64,000 nt of DNA from Aristolochia californica (taxonomy: Eukaryota > Streptophyta > Magnoliopsida > Piperales > Aristolochiaceae): assembly GCA_029961685.1 (NCBI GenBank), contig JARWKL010000007.1, positions 13,897,013-13,961,012 on the forward strand, read 5' to 3'. The notes beneath the pieces were generated by a model, which was given only the letters and a program-made list of their open reading frames with translations, searched no databases and was not told the DNA's origin. The position numbers and the translations under genes are program-made. Positions within the stretch are counted from its first letter, which is position 1, and each line of letters begins with the position of its first letter. This document shows positions 1 to 10,785 of the stretch, in pieces.

Positions 1-674
1 CCAAAGAGTGTCTGTAATTTTTTGGGATTGTAAGCACCTTTTCGTTTTTATATCTCTGGTTTTGCAATCATCGGGAAAAATGGGTTGCGGAGGATTTTTA
101 ACTGAGTGTTGAATTGCAATCCATAAGTCATTTCATACAAAATAATAGCCCGTTATGCATGATAAATCACATTACAATCATCTATGATTAATTATGTCAA
201 CTTTTTGCAAATGGGCAAAATAATGGCATGTTTGACTCGGGTAAATATCCCACCGTAAGTTCACTTGAGAACTTAATGAGCGTTTGTTATTCTCTTTAAA
301 ATCTTTGCATCCTTAGCTCATTTGCATCTTTAACATGTTTCAAACATGCATATCCATTTTTAAAACATGTGTGGATGAAATCTCTTTATTACAAAATTCC
401 AAGCTATTAGGGTTAAACTAGTGGAATTTCCCAAAATTGGATAACAAAACTTTTGTGTTCATTTGTGTTGGGTGAATAAATTTTATTTATTTATATTTTT
501 TATTGTTTTAAATTTTTTCCATACATCAACTATAAAATTTTCAATTTGTTGTAAGCTTTTTGCCTTGTTTGTTTTCAGGATGAAGGGAGAGCGAAAAGTG
601 AAAGTTTTGATTTGAGAAAAAAGTGTACTTCTAAAATGGAAAAGCACAATGCACAATGGTAGGGAGAGATAATT

Positions 675-1346
675 CCAAAGAGTGTCTATAAATTTTAGGG
701 ATTGTAACCACTTTTTAGTTTTTATATCTCAGGTTTTGCAATCGTCAGGAAAAATTGGTGGCAGAGGATTTTTAACTGAGTGTTGAATTGCAATCCATAA
801 GTCATTTCATACAAAAATATAGCCCGTTGCACATGATAAATCACATTACAATCATCTATGATTAATTATGTCAGCTTTTTGCAAATGGGCAAAATAATGG
901 CATGTTTGACTCGGGTAAATATCCCACCGCAAGTTCACTTGAGAATTTAATGAGCGTTTGGTATTCTCTTTAAAAGCTTTGCATCCATAGCTCATTTGAA
1001 TCTTTAACATGTTTCAAACATGCATATCCATTTTTAAAACATGTGTGGATGAAATCTCTTTCTTGCAAAATTCCAAGCTATTTGGGTTAAACTAGTGGAA
1101 TTTCCCAAAATTGGATAACAAAACTTTAGTGTTCATTTGTGTTGGGTGAATAATTTTTTTTATTTATATTTGTTATTGTTTTAAATTTTTTCCATACATC
1201 AACTATAAAATTTTCATTTTGTTGTAAGCTTTTTGCCTTCTTTGTTTTCGGGATGAAGGCAGAGCGAAATGTCAAAGTTTTGATTTAAGAAAAGAGTGTA
1301 CATCTAAAATGGAAAAGCACAATGCACAATTGTAGGGGAGATAATT
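675..1346 (+). repeat. Hybrid monomer B-5'/A-3'
   Basis: The first ~110 bases are B-like (CTTTTTAGTTTTTAT and TTGGTGGCAGAGG). From ATTAATTATGTCAGC onward it is type A, ending ACAATTGTAGGG-like. It follows an A monomer and precedes a B, so both ends are in register with their neighbours. This is the product expected from an unequal exchange between A and B copies. Confidence 0.8.
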
Positions 1347-2193
1347 CCAAAGAGTGTCTCTAATTTTTAGGGATTGTCTGCTCTTTTTAGTTTTTATATC
1401 TCAGGTTTTGCAATCGTCTGGAAAAATTGGTGGCAGAGGATTTTTAACTGAGTGTTGAATTGCAATCCATAAGTCATTTCATAAAAAAACAAGCCCATTA
1501 CGCATGATAAATCACTTTATAATCATCTATGATTGTTAGATGAAATTTTTGAAAATGGGCAAAATAATGACTTGTTAGACTCGGGTAAATATCGCACCAC
1601 ACGTTCACTTGAGAATTTAATGAGCGTTGGTTATTCTCTTTAAAAGCTTTGGATCCATAGGTCATTTGAATATTTAACATGTTTCGAGCATGCATATCCA
1701 TTTTTAAAACATGTATAGAAAAAATCTCCTTCATGTAAAATTCCACGCTTAATAGGTTTGGACTAATGGAATTTCCCCATCTCACATTACAAAACTTTTG
1801 TGTTCATTTGTCGTGTGTGAATAGATATTTTTTATTTACATTAGTTATTATTTTAAATATTTTTCACACATCAACTACATAATTTTTATTTTGTTGTGAT
1901 CTTTTTTGCCTTTTTTGTTTACGGGATGAAGGGGGAGCGAAAACTCAAAGTTCTGATTTAAGAAAAAAGTGTACATCTAAAATGGAAATGCACAATGCAC
2001 AAATGTAGAGAGAGATATTTCCAAAGAGTGTCTGTATGTTTTAGGGATCGTATGCACTTTTTCTTTTTTATATCTAAGGTTTTGCAATCGTCGGGAAATA
2101 GGGGAGGCGGGCGATTTTTAACTGAGTATTGACTTCAAATCCATAAGTCATTTCTTAAAAAAATATAGCACGTTACGCATGACAAATCACTTT

Positions 2194-2211
2194 ACAATCA
2201 TCTATGATTGT
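2194..2211. repeat. Conserved dyad, 8-bp arms, reference copy
   Basis: ACAATCAT-CT-ATGATTGT is a perfect inverted repeat with a 2-bp centre. It is present in most B and C monomers at about base 174 of the monomer. A monomers keep only six-base arms because ATGATTAATTATG follows. In the C' copies it is changed to ACAATGTTCTGTGATTG, with the arms broken. Dyads of this kind are common in satellites and may bind proteins or extrude as cruciforms. No function is shown here. Confidence 0.6.
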
Positions 2212-3027
2212 TAGCTCAACTTTTTGAATATGGGCAAAATAATGGCTTGTTTGACTCGGGCAAATATCCCACCGCACGTTCACTTGAGAATTTAATGAGC
2301 ATTTGTTATTCTCTTTAAAAGCTTTGGATCCATAGGTCATTTGAATCATTAACATGTTTCTGGCATGTGTATCCATTTTTAAAACATGTGTAGAAAAAAT
2401 CTCCGTCATGTAAAATTCCAAGAAATTAGTTTTGGACTAGTGGAATTTCCCAAATTTGGATAAAAAAACTTTTGTGTTCATTTGTGGTGTGTGAATAAAT
2501 TTTCTTCATATACTTTTTTAATTGTTTTAAACTTTTTCCGTACATCAACTATGAAATTTTCATTTTGCTGTGATCTATTTGCCTCTTTTGTTAACGGGAT
2601 GAAGGGAGAGCGAAAAACTCGAAGTTTTGATTTAACAAAAATGTGAACATCTAAGACGGAAACGCACAATGCACATATGTAGAGAGAGATAATTCCAAAG
2701 AGTGTCTATAATTTTTAAGGATTGTAAGCACCTTTTCGTTTTTATATCTCAGGTTTTGCAATCGTCGGGAAAAATGGGTTGCGGAGGATTTTTAACTGAG
2801 TGTTGAATTGCAATCCATAAGTCATTTGATACAAAAATATAGCCCATTACGCATGATAAATCACATTGCAATCATCTATGATTAATTATGTCTGCTTTTT
2901 GCAAATGGGCAAAATAATGCCATGTTTGACTCGGGTAAATATCCCACCGCAAGTTCTCTTGAGAATTTAATGAGCGTTTGTTCTTCTCTTTAAAAGCATT
3001 GTATCCATAGCTCATTTGCATCTTTAA

Positions 3028-3042
3028 CATGTTTCAAACATG
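3028..3042. repeat. A-specific dyad CATGTTT-C-AAACATG, reference copy
   Basis: This perfect 7-bp inverted repeat around a single C occurs in most A monomers. It is degraded in B (CATGTTTCAAGCATG) and C (CATGTTTCTGGCATG). The AACATG element also recurs about 20 bases downstream (AAAACATGTG). The type-specific perfection may reflect binding or just ancestry. Confidence 0.55.
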
Positions 3043-4108
3043 CATAACCATTTTTAAAACATGTGTGGACGAAATCTCTTTCTTGCAAAATTCCAAGCTA
3101 TGAGGGTTAAACTGGTAGAATTTCCCAAAATTGGATAACAAAACTTTTCTTTTCATTTGTGTTGGGTGAATAAATTTTCTTTATTTATATTTGTTATTGT
3201 TTTAAATTTTTTCCATACTTCAACTATAAAATTTTTATTTTGTTGTAAGCTTTTTGCCTTGTTTGTTTTCGGGATGACGGGAGAGCGAAAAGTCAAAGTT
3301 TTGATTTAAGAAAAAAGTGTACATCTAAAATGGAAAAGCACAATGCGCAATTGTAGGGAGAGATAATTCCAAAGAGTGTCAGTAATTTTTAGGGATTGTA
3401 AGCACTTTTTAGTTTTTATATCTCAAATTTTGCAATCGTCAGGAAAATTGGTGGCAGTGGATTTTTAACTGAATGTTGAATTGCAATCCATAAGTCATTT
3501 CATACAAAAATATAGCCCCTTATGCATGATAAATCACTTTAAAATCATCTATGATTGTTAGATCAAATTTTTGAAAATGGGCAAAATAATGACTTGTTAG
3601 ACTCGGGTAAATATCCCACCGCACGTTCACTTGAGAATTTAATGAGCGTTTGTTATTCTCTTTAAAATTTTTGGATCCATAGGTCATTTGAATATTTAAC
3701 TTGTTTCAAGCATGCATATTAATTTTTAAAACATGTGTAGAAAAAATCTCCTTCATGTAAAATTCCAAGCTTAATAGGGTTGGACTAATGGAATTTCCCA
3801 AACTTGGATAACAAAACTTTTGTGTTTATTTGTGGTGTGTGAATAGATATTTTTTATTTACATTAGTTATTATTTTATATATTTTCCACACATCAACTAT
3901 AAAAATTTTATTTTGTTCTGATCTTTTTTGCCTTATTTGTTTACGGGATGAAGGGGGAGCGAAAACTCAAAGTTTTGATTTAAGAAAAAAGTGTACATCT
4001 AAAATGGAAACGCACAATGCACAAATGTAGAGAGAGATCTTTCCAAAGAGTGTCTGTATGTTTTAGGGATCATATGCACTTTTTCGTTTTTATATCTAAG
4101 GTTTTGCA

Positions 4109-4135
4109 ATCGTTGGGAAACGGGGGAGGCGGGCG
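4109..4135 (+). other. C-type GC-rich block (CENP-B-box-like), reference copy
   Basis: ATCGTTGGGAAACGGGGG, followed by AGGCGGGCG, is the only strongly GC- and CpG-rich stretch of the monomer and is found only in type C. The CENP-B box core is NTTCGNNNNANNCGGGN. Here the first T of TTCG is A, and CG and CGGG are separated by eight bases instead of seven. Equivalent blocks lie about 70-100 bases into every C. A has GGGAAAAATGGGTTGCGG and B has GGGAAAAATTGGTGGC. Binding by a CENP-B-like protein is not shown. Confidence 0.4.
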
Positions 4136-4716
4136 ATTTTTAACTAAGTGTTGACTTCAAATCCATAAGTCATTTCTAACAAAAATATAGCCCGTTACGT
4201 TTGACAAATCACTTTACAATCATCTATGATTGTTAGCTCAAATTTTTGAATATGGGAAAAATAATGGCTTGTTTGACTCGGGCAAATATCCCACCGCACG
4301 TTCACTTGAGAATTTAATGAGCGTTAGTTATTCTCTTTAAAAGCTTCGGATCCATAGGTCATTTGAATCTTTAACATGTTTCTGGCATGCATATCTATTT
4401 TTAAAACATGTGTGGAAAAAATCTCCTTCATATAAAATTCCAAGATATTAGTTTTGGGCTAGTGGAATTTCCCAAACTTGGATAACAAAACTTTTGTGTT
4501 CATTTGTGGTGTGTGAATAAATTTTCTTCATTTAATTTTTTTATTGTTTTAAACTTTTTCCGTACATCAACTATGAAATTTTCATTTTGCTGTAATCTTT
4601 TTGCCTTTTTTGTTTACGGGATAAAGGGAGAGCGAAAAACTCAAAGTTTTGATTTAAGAAAAATGTGTACATCTAAAACGGAAATGCACAATGCACATAT
4701 GTAGAGAGGGATAATT

Positions 4717-6739
4717 CCAAAGATTGTCTGTAATTTTTAGGGATTGTAAGCACCCTTTCGTTTTTATATCTCAGGTTTTGCAATCGTCGGGAAAAATGGG
4801 TAGCGAAGGATTTTTAACTGAGTGTTGAATTGCAATCCATAAGTCATTTCATACAAAAATATAGCCCGTTACGCATGATAAATCACATTACAATCATCTA
4901 TGATTAATTATGTCAGCTTTTTGCAAATGGGCAAAATAATGGCATGTTTGACTCGGGTAAATATCCCACCGCAAGTTCACTTGAGAATTTAAAGAGCGTT
5001 TGTTGTTCTCTTTAAAAGCTTTGTATCCATAGCTCATTTGAATCTTTAACATGTTTCAAACATACATATCCATTTTTAAAACATGTGTGGACGAAATCTC
5101 TTTCTTGCAAAATTCCAAGCAATTAGGGTTAAACTAGTGGAATTTCACAAAATTGGATAACAAAACTTCTGTGTTCATTTGTGTTGGGAGAATAAATTTT
5201 CCTTATTTATATTTGTTATTGTTTCAAATTTTTTCCATACATCAACTATAAAATTTTCATTTTGTTGTCAGCTTTTTGCCTTGTTTGTTTTCGGGATGAA
5301 GGCAGAGCGAAATGTCAAAGTTTTGATTTAAGAAAAAAGTGTACATCTAAAATGGAAAAGCACAATGCACAATTGTCGAGAGAGATAATTCCAAAGAGTG
5401 TCTATAATTTTTAAGGATTTTAAGTTCTTTTTAGTTTTTATATCTCAGGTTTTGCAATCGTCGGGAAAAATTGGTGGCAAAGGATTTTTAACTGAGTGTT
5501 GAATTGCAATCCATAAGTCATTTCATACAAAAATATAGCCTTTTATGCATGATAAATCACTTTAGAATCATCTATGATTCTGAGATCAAATTTTTGAAAA
5601 TGGGCAAAATAATGACTTGTTAGACTCGGGTAAATTTCCCGCCGCACGTTCACTTTAGAATTTAATGAGCTTTTGTTATTCTCTTTAAAAGTTTTGGATC
5701 CATAGGTCATTTGAATCTTTAACATGTTTCAAGCATGCATATCCATTTTTAAAACATGTGTAGAAAAAATCTCCTTCATGTAATATTCCATGCTTAATAG
5801 GGTTGGACTAATGGAATTTCTCAAACTTGGATAACAAAACTTTTGTGTTCATTTGTGGTGTGTGAATAGATATTTTTTATTTACATTAGTTATTATTTTA
5901 AATATTTTCCACACATCAACTATAAAATTTTTATTTTTTTGTGATCTTTTTTGCCTTATTTGTTTACGGGATGAAGGGGGAACGAAAACTCAAAGTTCTG
6001 ATTTAAGAGAAAAGTGTATATCTAAAATGGAAATGCACAATGCACAAATGTAGAGAGAGATATTTCCAAATAGTGTCTGTATGTTTTAGGGATCGTATGC
6101 ACTTTTTCGTTTTTATATCTAAGGTTTTGCAATCGTTGGGTAACGGGGGAGGCGAGCGATTTTTAACTGAGTGTTGACTTCTAATCCATAAGTCCTTTCT
6201 TACAAAAATATAGCCCGTTACGCTTGACAAATAACTTTACAATCAACTATGATTGTTAGCCCAACTTTTTGAATATGGGCAAAATAATGGCTTATTTGAC
6301 TCGGGCAAATATCCCACCGCTCGTGCACTTGAGAATTTAATAAGCGTTTGTTATTCTCTTTAAAAGCTTCGGATCCACAGGTCATTTGAATCTTTAACAT
6401 GTTTCTGGCATGCATATCCATTTTAAAAACATGTGTAGAAAAAATCTCCTTCATGTAAAATTCCATGATATTAGTTTTGGACTAGTGGAATTTCTCAAAC
6501 TTGGATAACAAAACTTTTGTGTTCATTTGTGGTGTGTGAATAAATTTTATTAATTTACTTTTTTTATTGTTTTAAACTTATTCCGTACATCAACTATGAA
6601 ATTTTCATTTTGCTGTGATCTATTTGCCTTTTTTGTTTACGGGATAAAGGGGGAGCGAAAAACACGAAGTTTTGATTTAAGAAAAATGTGTACATCTAAA
6701 ACGGAAATGCACAATGCAAATATGTAGAGAGAGATAATT
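4717..6739 (+). repeat. HOR trimer A-B-C
   Basis: A 4717-5390, B 5391-6065, C 6066-6739. Total 2023 bp with all type-diagnostic blocks in place. A ends with ACAATTGTCGAGAGAG, slightly C-like. In C the GC-rich block is GGGTAACGGGGGAGGCGAGCG-like with point changes. Confidence 0.88.
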
Positions 6740-8762
6740 CCAAAGAGTGTTTGTAATTTTTAGAGATTGTAAGCACCTTTTCGTTTTTATATCTCAGGTT
6801 TTGCAATCGTCGGGAAAAATGGGTTGCGGAGGATTTTTAACTGAGTGTTGAATTGCAATCCATAAGTCATTTCATAAAAAAATATAGCCCGTTATGCATG
6901 ATAAATTTCATTACAATCATCTATGATTAATTATGTTAGCTTTTTGCAAATGGGCAAAATAATGGCATGTTTGACTCGGGTAAATATCCCACCGCAAGTT
7001 CACTTGAGAATTTAATGACCGTTTGTTATTCTCTTTAAAAGCTTTGCATCCATAGCTCATTTGCGTCTTTAACTTGTTTCAAACATGCATATCCATTTTT
7101 AAAACATGTGTGGATGAAATCTCTTTCTTGCAAAATTCCAAGCTATTAGGGTTAAACTAGTGGAATTTCCAAAAATTGGATAACAAAACTTTTGTGTCCA
7201 TTTGTGTTGGGTGAATAAATTTTCTTTATTTATATTTTTTATTGTTTTAAATTATTTCCATATATCAGCTATAAAATTTTCATTTTGTTGTATTCTATTT
7301 GCCTTGTTTGTTTTCGAGATGAAGGGAGAGCGAAAAGTCAAAGTTTTGATTTAAAAAAAAGTGTACATCTAAAATGGAAATGCACAATGCACAGTTGTAG
7401 GGAGAGATAATTCCAAAGAGTGTCTGTAATTTTTAGGGATTGTAAGCTCTTTTTAGTTTTTATATCTCAGGTTTTGCAATCGTCGGAAAAAATTGGTGGC
7501 AGAGGATTTTTAACTGAGTGTTGAATTGCAATCCATAAGTCATTTCATACAAAAATAAAGCCCGTTACGCATGATAAATCACTTTAGAATCATCTATGAT
7601 ATGTTAGATCAAATTTTTGAAAATGGGAAAAATAATCACTTGTTAGGCTCGGGTAAATATCCCACCGCACGTTCACTTGATAATTTATTGAGCGTTTGTT
7701 ATTCTCTTTAAAAGCATTGGATCCATAGGTCATTTGAATCTTTAACAAGCTTCAAGCATGCATAGCCATTTTTAAAACATGTGTAAAAAGAATCTCCTTC
7801 ATGTAAAATTCCAAGCTTAATAGGGTTGGACTAATGGAATTTCCCAAACTTGGATAACAAAACTTTTGTGTTCATTTGTGGTGTGTGAATAGATATTTTT
7901 TATTTACATTAGTTATTATTTTTAATATTTTCCACACATCAACTATAAAATTTTTATTTTGTTGTGATCTGGTTTGCCTTTTTTGTTTATAGGATGAAGA
8001 GGGAGCGAAAACTCAAAGTTCTGATTTAAGAAAAAATTGTACATCTAAAATGGAAATGCACAATGCACAAATATAGAGAGAGATTTTTCCAAATAGTGTC
8101 TGTATGTTTTAGGGATCGTATGCACTTTTTCGTTTTTATATCTAAGGTTTTGCAATCGTCAGGAAACGGGGGAGGTGGGCGTTTTTTAATTGAGTGTTGA
8201 CTTCAAATCCATAAGTCATTTCTTTCAAAAATATAGCCCGTTACGCATGACAAATCACTTTACAATCACCTATGATTGTTAGCTCAACTTTTTGAATATG
8301 TGCAAAATAATGGCTTGTTTGACTCGGGCAAATATCCCACCGCCCGTTCACTTGAGAATTTAATGAGCGTTTGTTATTCTCTTTAAAAGCTTTGGATCCA
8401 TAGGTCATTTGAATCATTATCATGTTTCTGGCATGCATATCCATTTTTAAAACATGTGTAATAAAACTCTCCTTCATGTAAAATTTCAAGTTATTAGTTT
8501 TGGATTAGTGGAATTTCCCAAACTTGGATAAAAAAACTTTTGTGTTCATTTGTGGTGAGTGAATAAATTTTCTTCATTTATTTTTTTTATTGTTTTAAAC
8601 TCTATCCGTACATCAACTATGAAATTTTTATTTTGCTGTGATCTCTTTGCCTTTTTTGTTTACGGGATGAAGGGAGAGCGAAAAACTCGAAGTTTTGATG
8701 TAAGAAAAATGTGTACATCTAAAACGGAAATGCACAATGTACATATGTAGAGAGAGATAATT
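6740..8762 (+). repeat. HOR trimer A-B-C
   Basis: A 6740-7412, B 7413-8088, C 8089-8762. It shares private variants with the next trimer: TTTGCGTCTTTAAC and a GTCCATTTGT block in A, AACAAGCTTCAAG and GTTAGGCTCGGG in B, AATCACCTATGATTG in C. These mark the two units as recent copies of one ~2.02-kb block. Confidence 0.88.
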
Positions 8763-10785
8763 CCAAAGAGTGTTTGTAATTTTTAGGGATTGTAAGCACC
8801 TTTTTGTTTTTATATCTCAGGTTTTGCAATCGTCGGGAAAAATGGGTTGCGGAGGATTTTTAACTGAGTGTTGAATTGCAATCCATAAGTCATTTCATAC
8901 AAAAATATAGCCCTTTATGCATGTTAAATCACATTACAATCATCTATGATTAATTATGTTAGCTTTTTGCAAATGGGCAAAATAATGGCATGTTTGACTC
9001 GGGTAAATATCCCACCGCAAGTTCACTTGAGAATTTAATGAACGTTTGTTATTCTCTTTAAAAGCTTTGCATCCATAGCTCATTTGCGTCTTTAACATGT
9101 TTCAAACATGCATATCCATTTTTAAAACATGTGTGGACGAAATCTCTTTCTTGCCAAATTCCAAGTTATTAGGGTTGAACTAGTGGAATTTCCTAAAATT
9201 GGATAACAAAACTTTTGTGTCCATTTGTCTGGGTGAATAAATTTTCTTTATTTATATTTGTTATTGTTTTAAATTATTTCCATACATCAACTATAAAATT
9301 TTCATTTTGTTGTATTCTTTTTGCCTTGTTTGTTTTCGAGATGAAGGGAGAGCGAAAAGTCCAACTTTTTGATTCAAGAAATAAGTGTACATCTAAAATG
9401 GAAAAGCATAATGCGCAATTGTAGGGAGAGATAATTCCAAAGAGTGACTGTAATTTTATGGGATTGTAAGCTCTTTTTTGTTTTTATATCTCAGGTTTTG
9501 CAACAGTCGGGAAAAATTGGTGGCAGAGGATTTTTAACTAAGTGTTGAATTGCAATCCATAAGTCATTTCATACAAAATTATAGCCTATTACACGTGATA
9601 AATCACTTTACAATCATCTATGATTCTTAGATCAAATTTTTGAAAATGGGGAAACTAATCATTTGTTAGGCTCGGGTAAATATCCCACCGCACGTTCACT
9701 TGAGAATTTATTGAGCGTTTGTTATTCTCTTTAAAAGCTTTGGATCCATAGGTCATTTGAATCTTTAACAAGCTTCAAGTATGCATATCCATTTTTAAAA
9801 CATGTGTAGAAAAAATCTCCTTCATGTAAAATTCCAAGCATAATAGGGTTGGACTAATGGAATTTCCCAAACTAGGATAACAAAACTTGTGTGTTCATTT
9901 GTGGTGTGTGAATAGATAATTTTTATTTCCATTAGTTATTATTTTAAATATTTTCCACACATCATCTATAAAATTTTTATTTTGTTGTGATCTTTTTTGC
10001 CTTTTTTGTTTACGGGATGAAGAGGGAGCGAAAACTCAAAGTTCTGATTTAAGAAAAAAGTGTACATCTAAAATGGAAATGCACAATGCACAAATGTAGA
10101 GAGAGATATTTCCAAAGAGTGTCTATATGTTTTAGGGATCGTATGCACTTTTTCGTTTTTATATCTAAGGTTTTGCAATCGTCGGGAAACGGGGGAGATG
10201 GGCGATTTTTAACTGAGTGTTGACTTCAAATCCATAACTCATTTCTTTCAAAAATTTAGCCCGTTACGCATGACAAATTACTTTACAATCACCTATGATT
10301 GTTAGCTCAACTTTTTGAATATGGGCAAAATAATGGCTTGTTTGACTCGGGCAAATATCCCACTGCATTTTCACTTGAGAATTTAATGAGCGTTTGTAAT
10401 TCTCTTTAAAAGAGATGGATCCATAGGTCATTTGAATCTTTAACATGTTTGTGGCATGCATATCCATTTTTAAAACAGGTGTAGAAAAACTCTCTTTCAT
10501 GTGAAATTCCAAGATATTAGTTTTAGACTTGTGGAATTTCCCAAACTTGGATAACAAAACTTTTGTGTTCATTTGTGGTGTGTGAATAAATTTTCTTCAT
10601 TTACGTTTTTAATTGTTTTAAACTTTTTTCGTACATCAACTATAAAATTTTCATTTTGCTGTGATCTATTTGCCTTTTTTGTTTACGGGATGAAGGGAGA
10701 GCGAAAAACTCGAAGTTTTGATTTAAGAAAAATGAGTACATCTAAAACGGAAATGCACAATGCACATATGTAGAGAGAGATAATT
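8763..10785 (+). repeat. HOR trimer A-B-C, sister of the preceding unit
   Basis: A 8763-9436, B 9437-10111, C 10112-10785. It shares the private variants listed for 6740-8762 at a spacing of 2023 bp. C also contains the longest minus-strand open frame of the recurring family (102 codons), which exists only because upstream stop codons are mutated in this copy. Confidence 0.88.

Larger units (their letters stand above)
1..2694 (+). repeat. HOR unit with four monomers: A, B/A hybrid, B, C
   Basis: Monomers are A 1-674, hybrid 675-1346, B 1347-2020 and C 2021-2694. The extra second monomer makes this unit 2694 bp instead of about 2022. The window happens to open exactly at a monomer start as defined here, so what lies upstream is unknown. 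C at 2021 has GGAAATAGGGGAGGCGGG, a point variant of the C-specific GC-rich block. Confidence 0.85.
2695..4716 (+). repeat. HOR trimer A-B-C
   Basis: A 2695-3368, B 3369-4042, C 4043-4716, each 674 bp. This is a clean example of all three types and serves as the reference here. In C the GC-rich block reads ATCGTTGGGAAACGGGGG at 4109-4126, the closest form to a CENP-B box in the window. Confidence 0.9.

Noticed and set aside
3830..4030. Recurring plus-strand open frame of 66 codons at the monomer 3' part (MWCVNRYFLFTL-type)
   Set aside because: Same reasoning. The peptide is a translation of an AT-rich satellite with many aromatic and Lys codons, it differs between types without constraint, and it ends at the monomer end (ATGTAG).
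4109..4126. A true CENP-B box
   Set aside because: The spacer between CG and CGGG is eight bases, not seven, and the first T of TTCG is A. I report it only as a resemblance.
4121..4133. G-quadruplex in the C block
   Set aside because: Only three runs of three or more G are present (GGG, GGGGG, GGG). A fourth would need a bulge, so it is not a standard G4.
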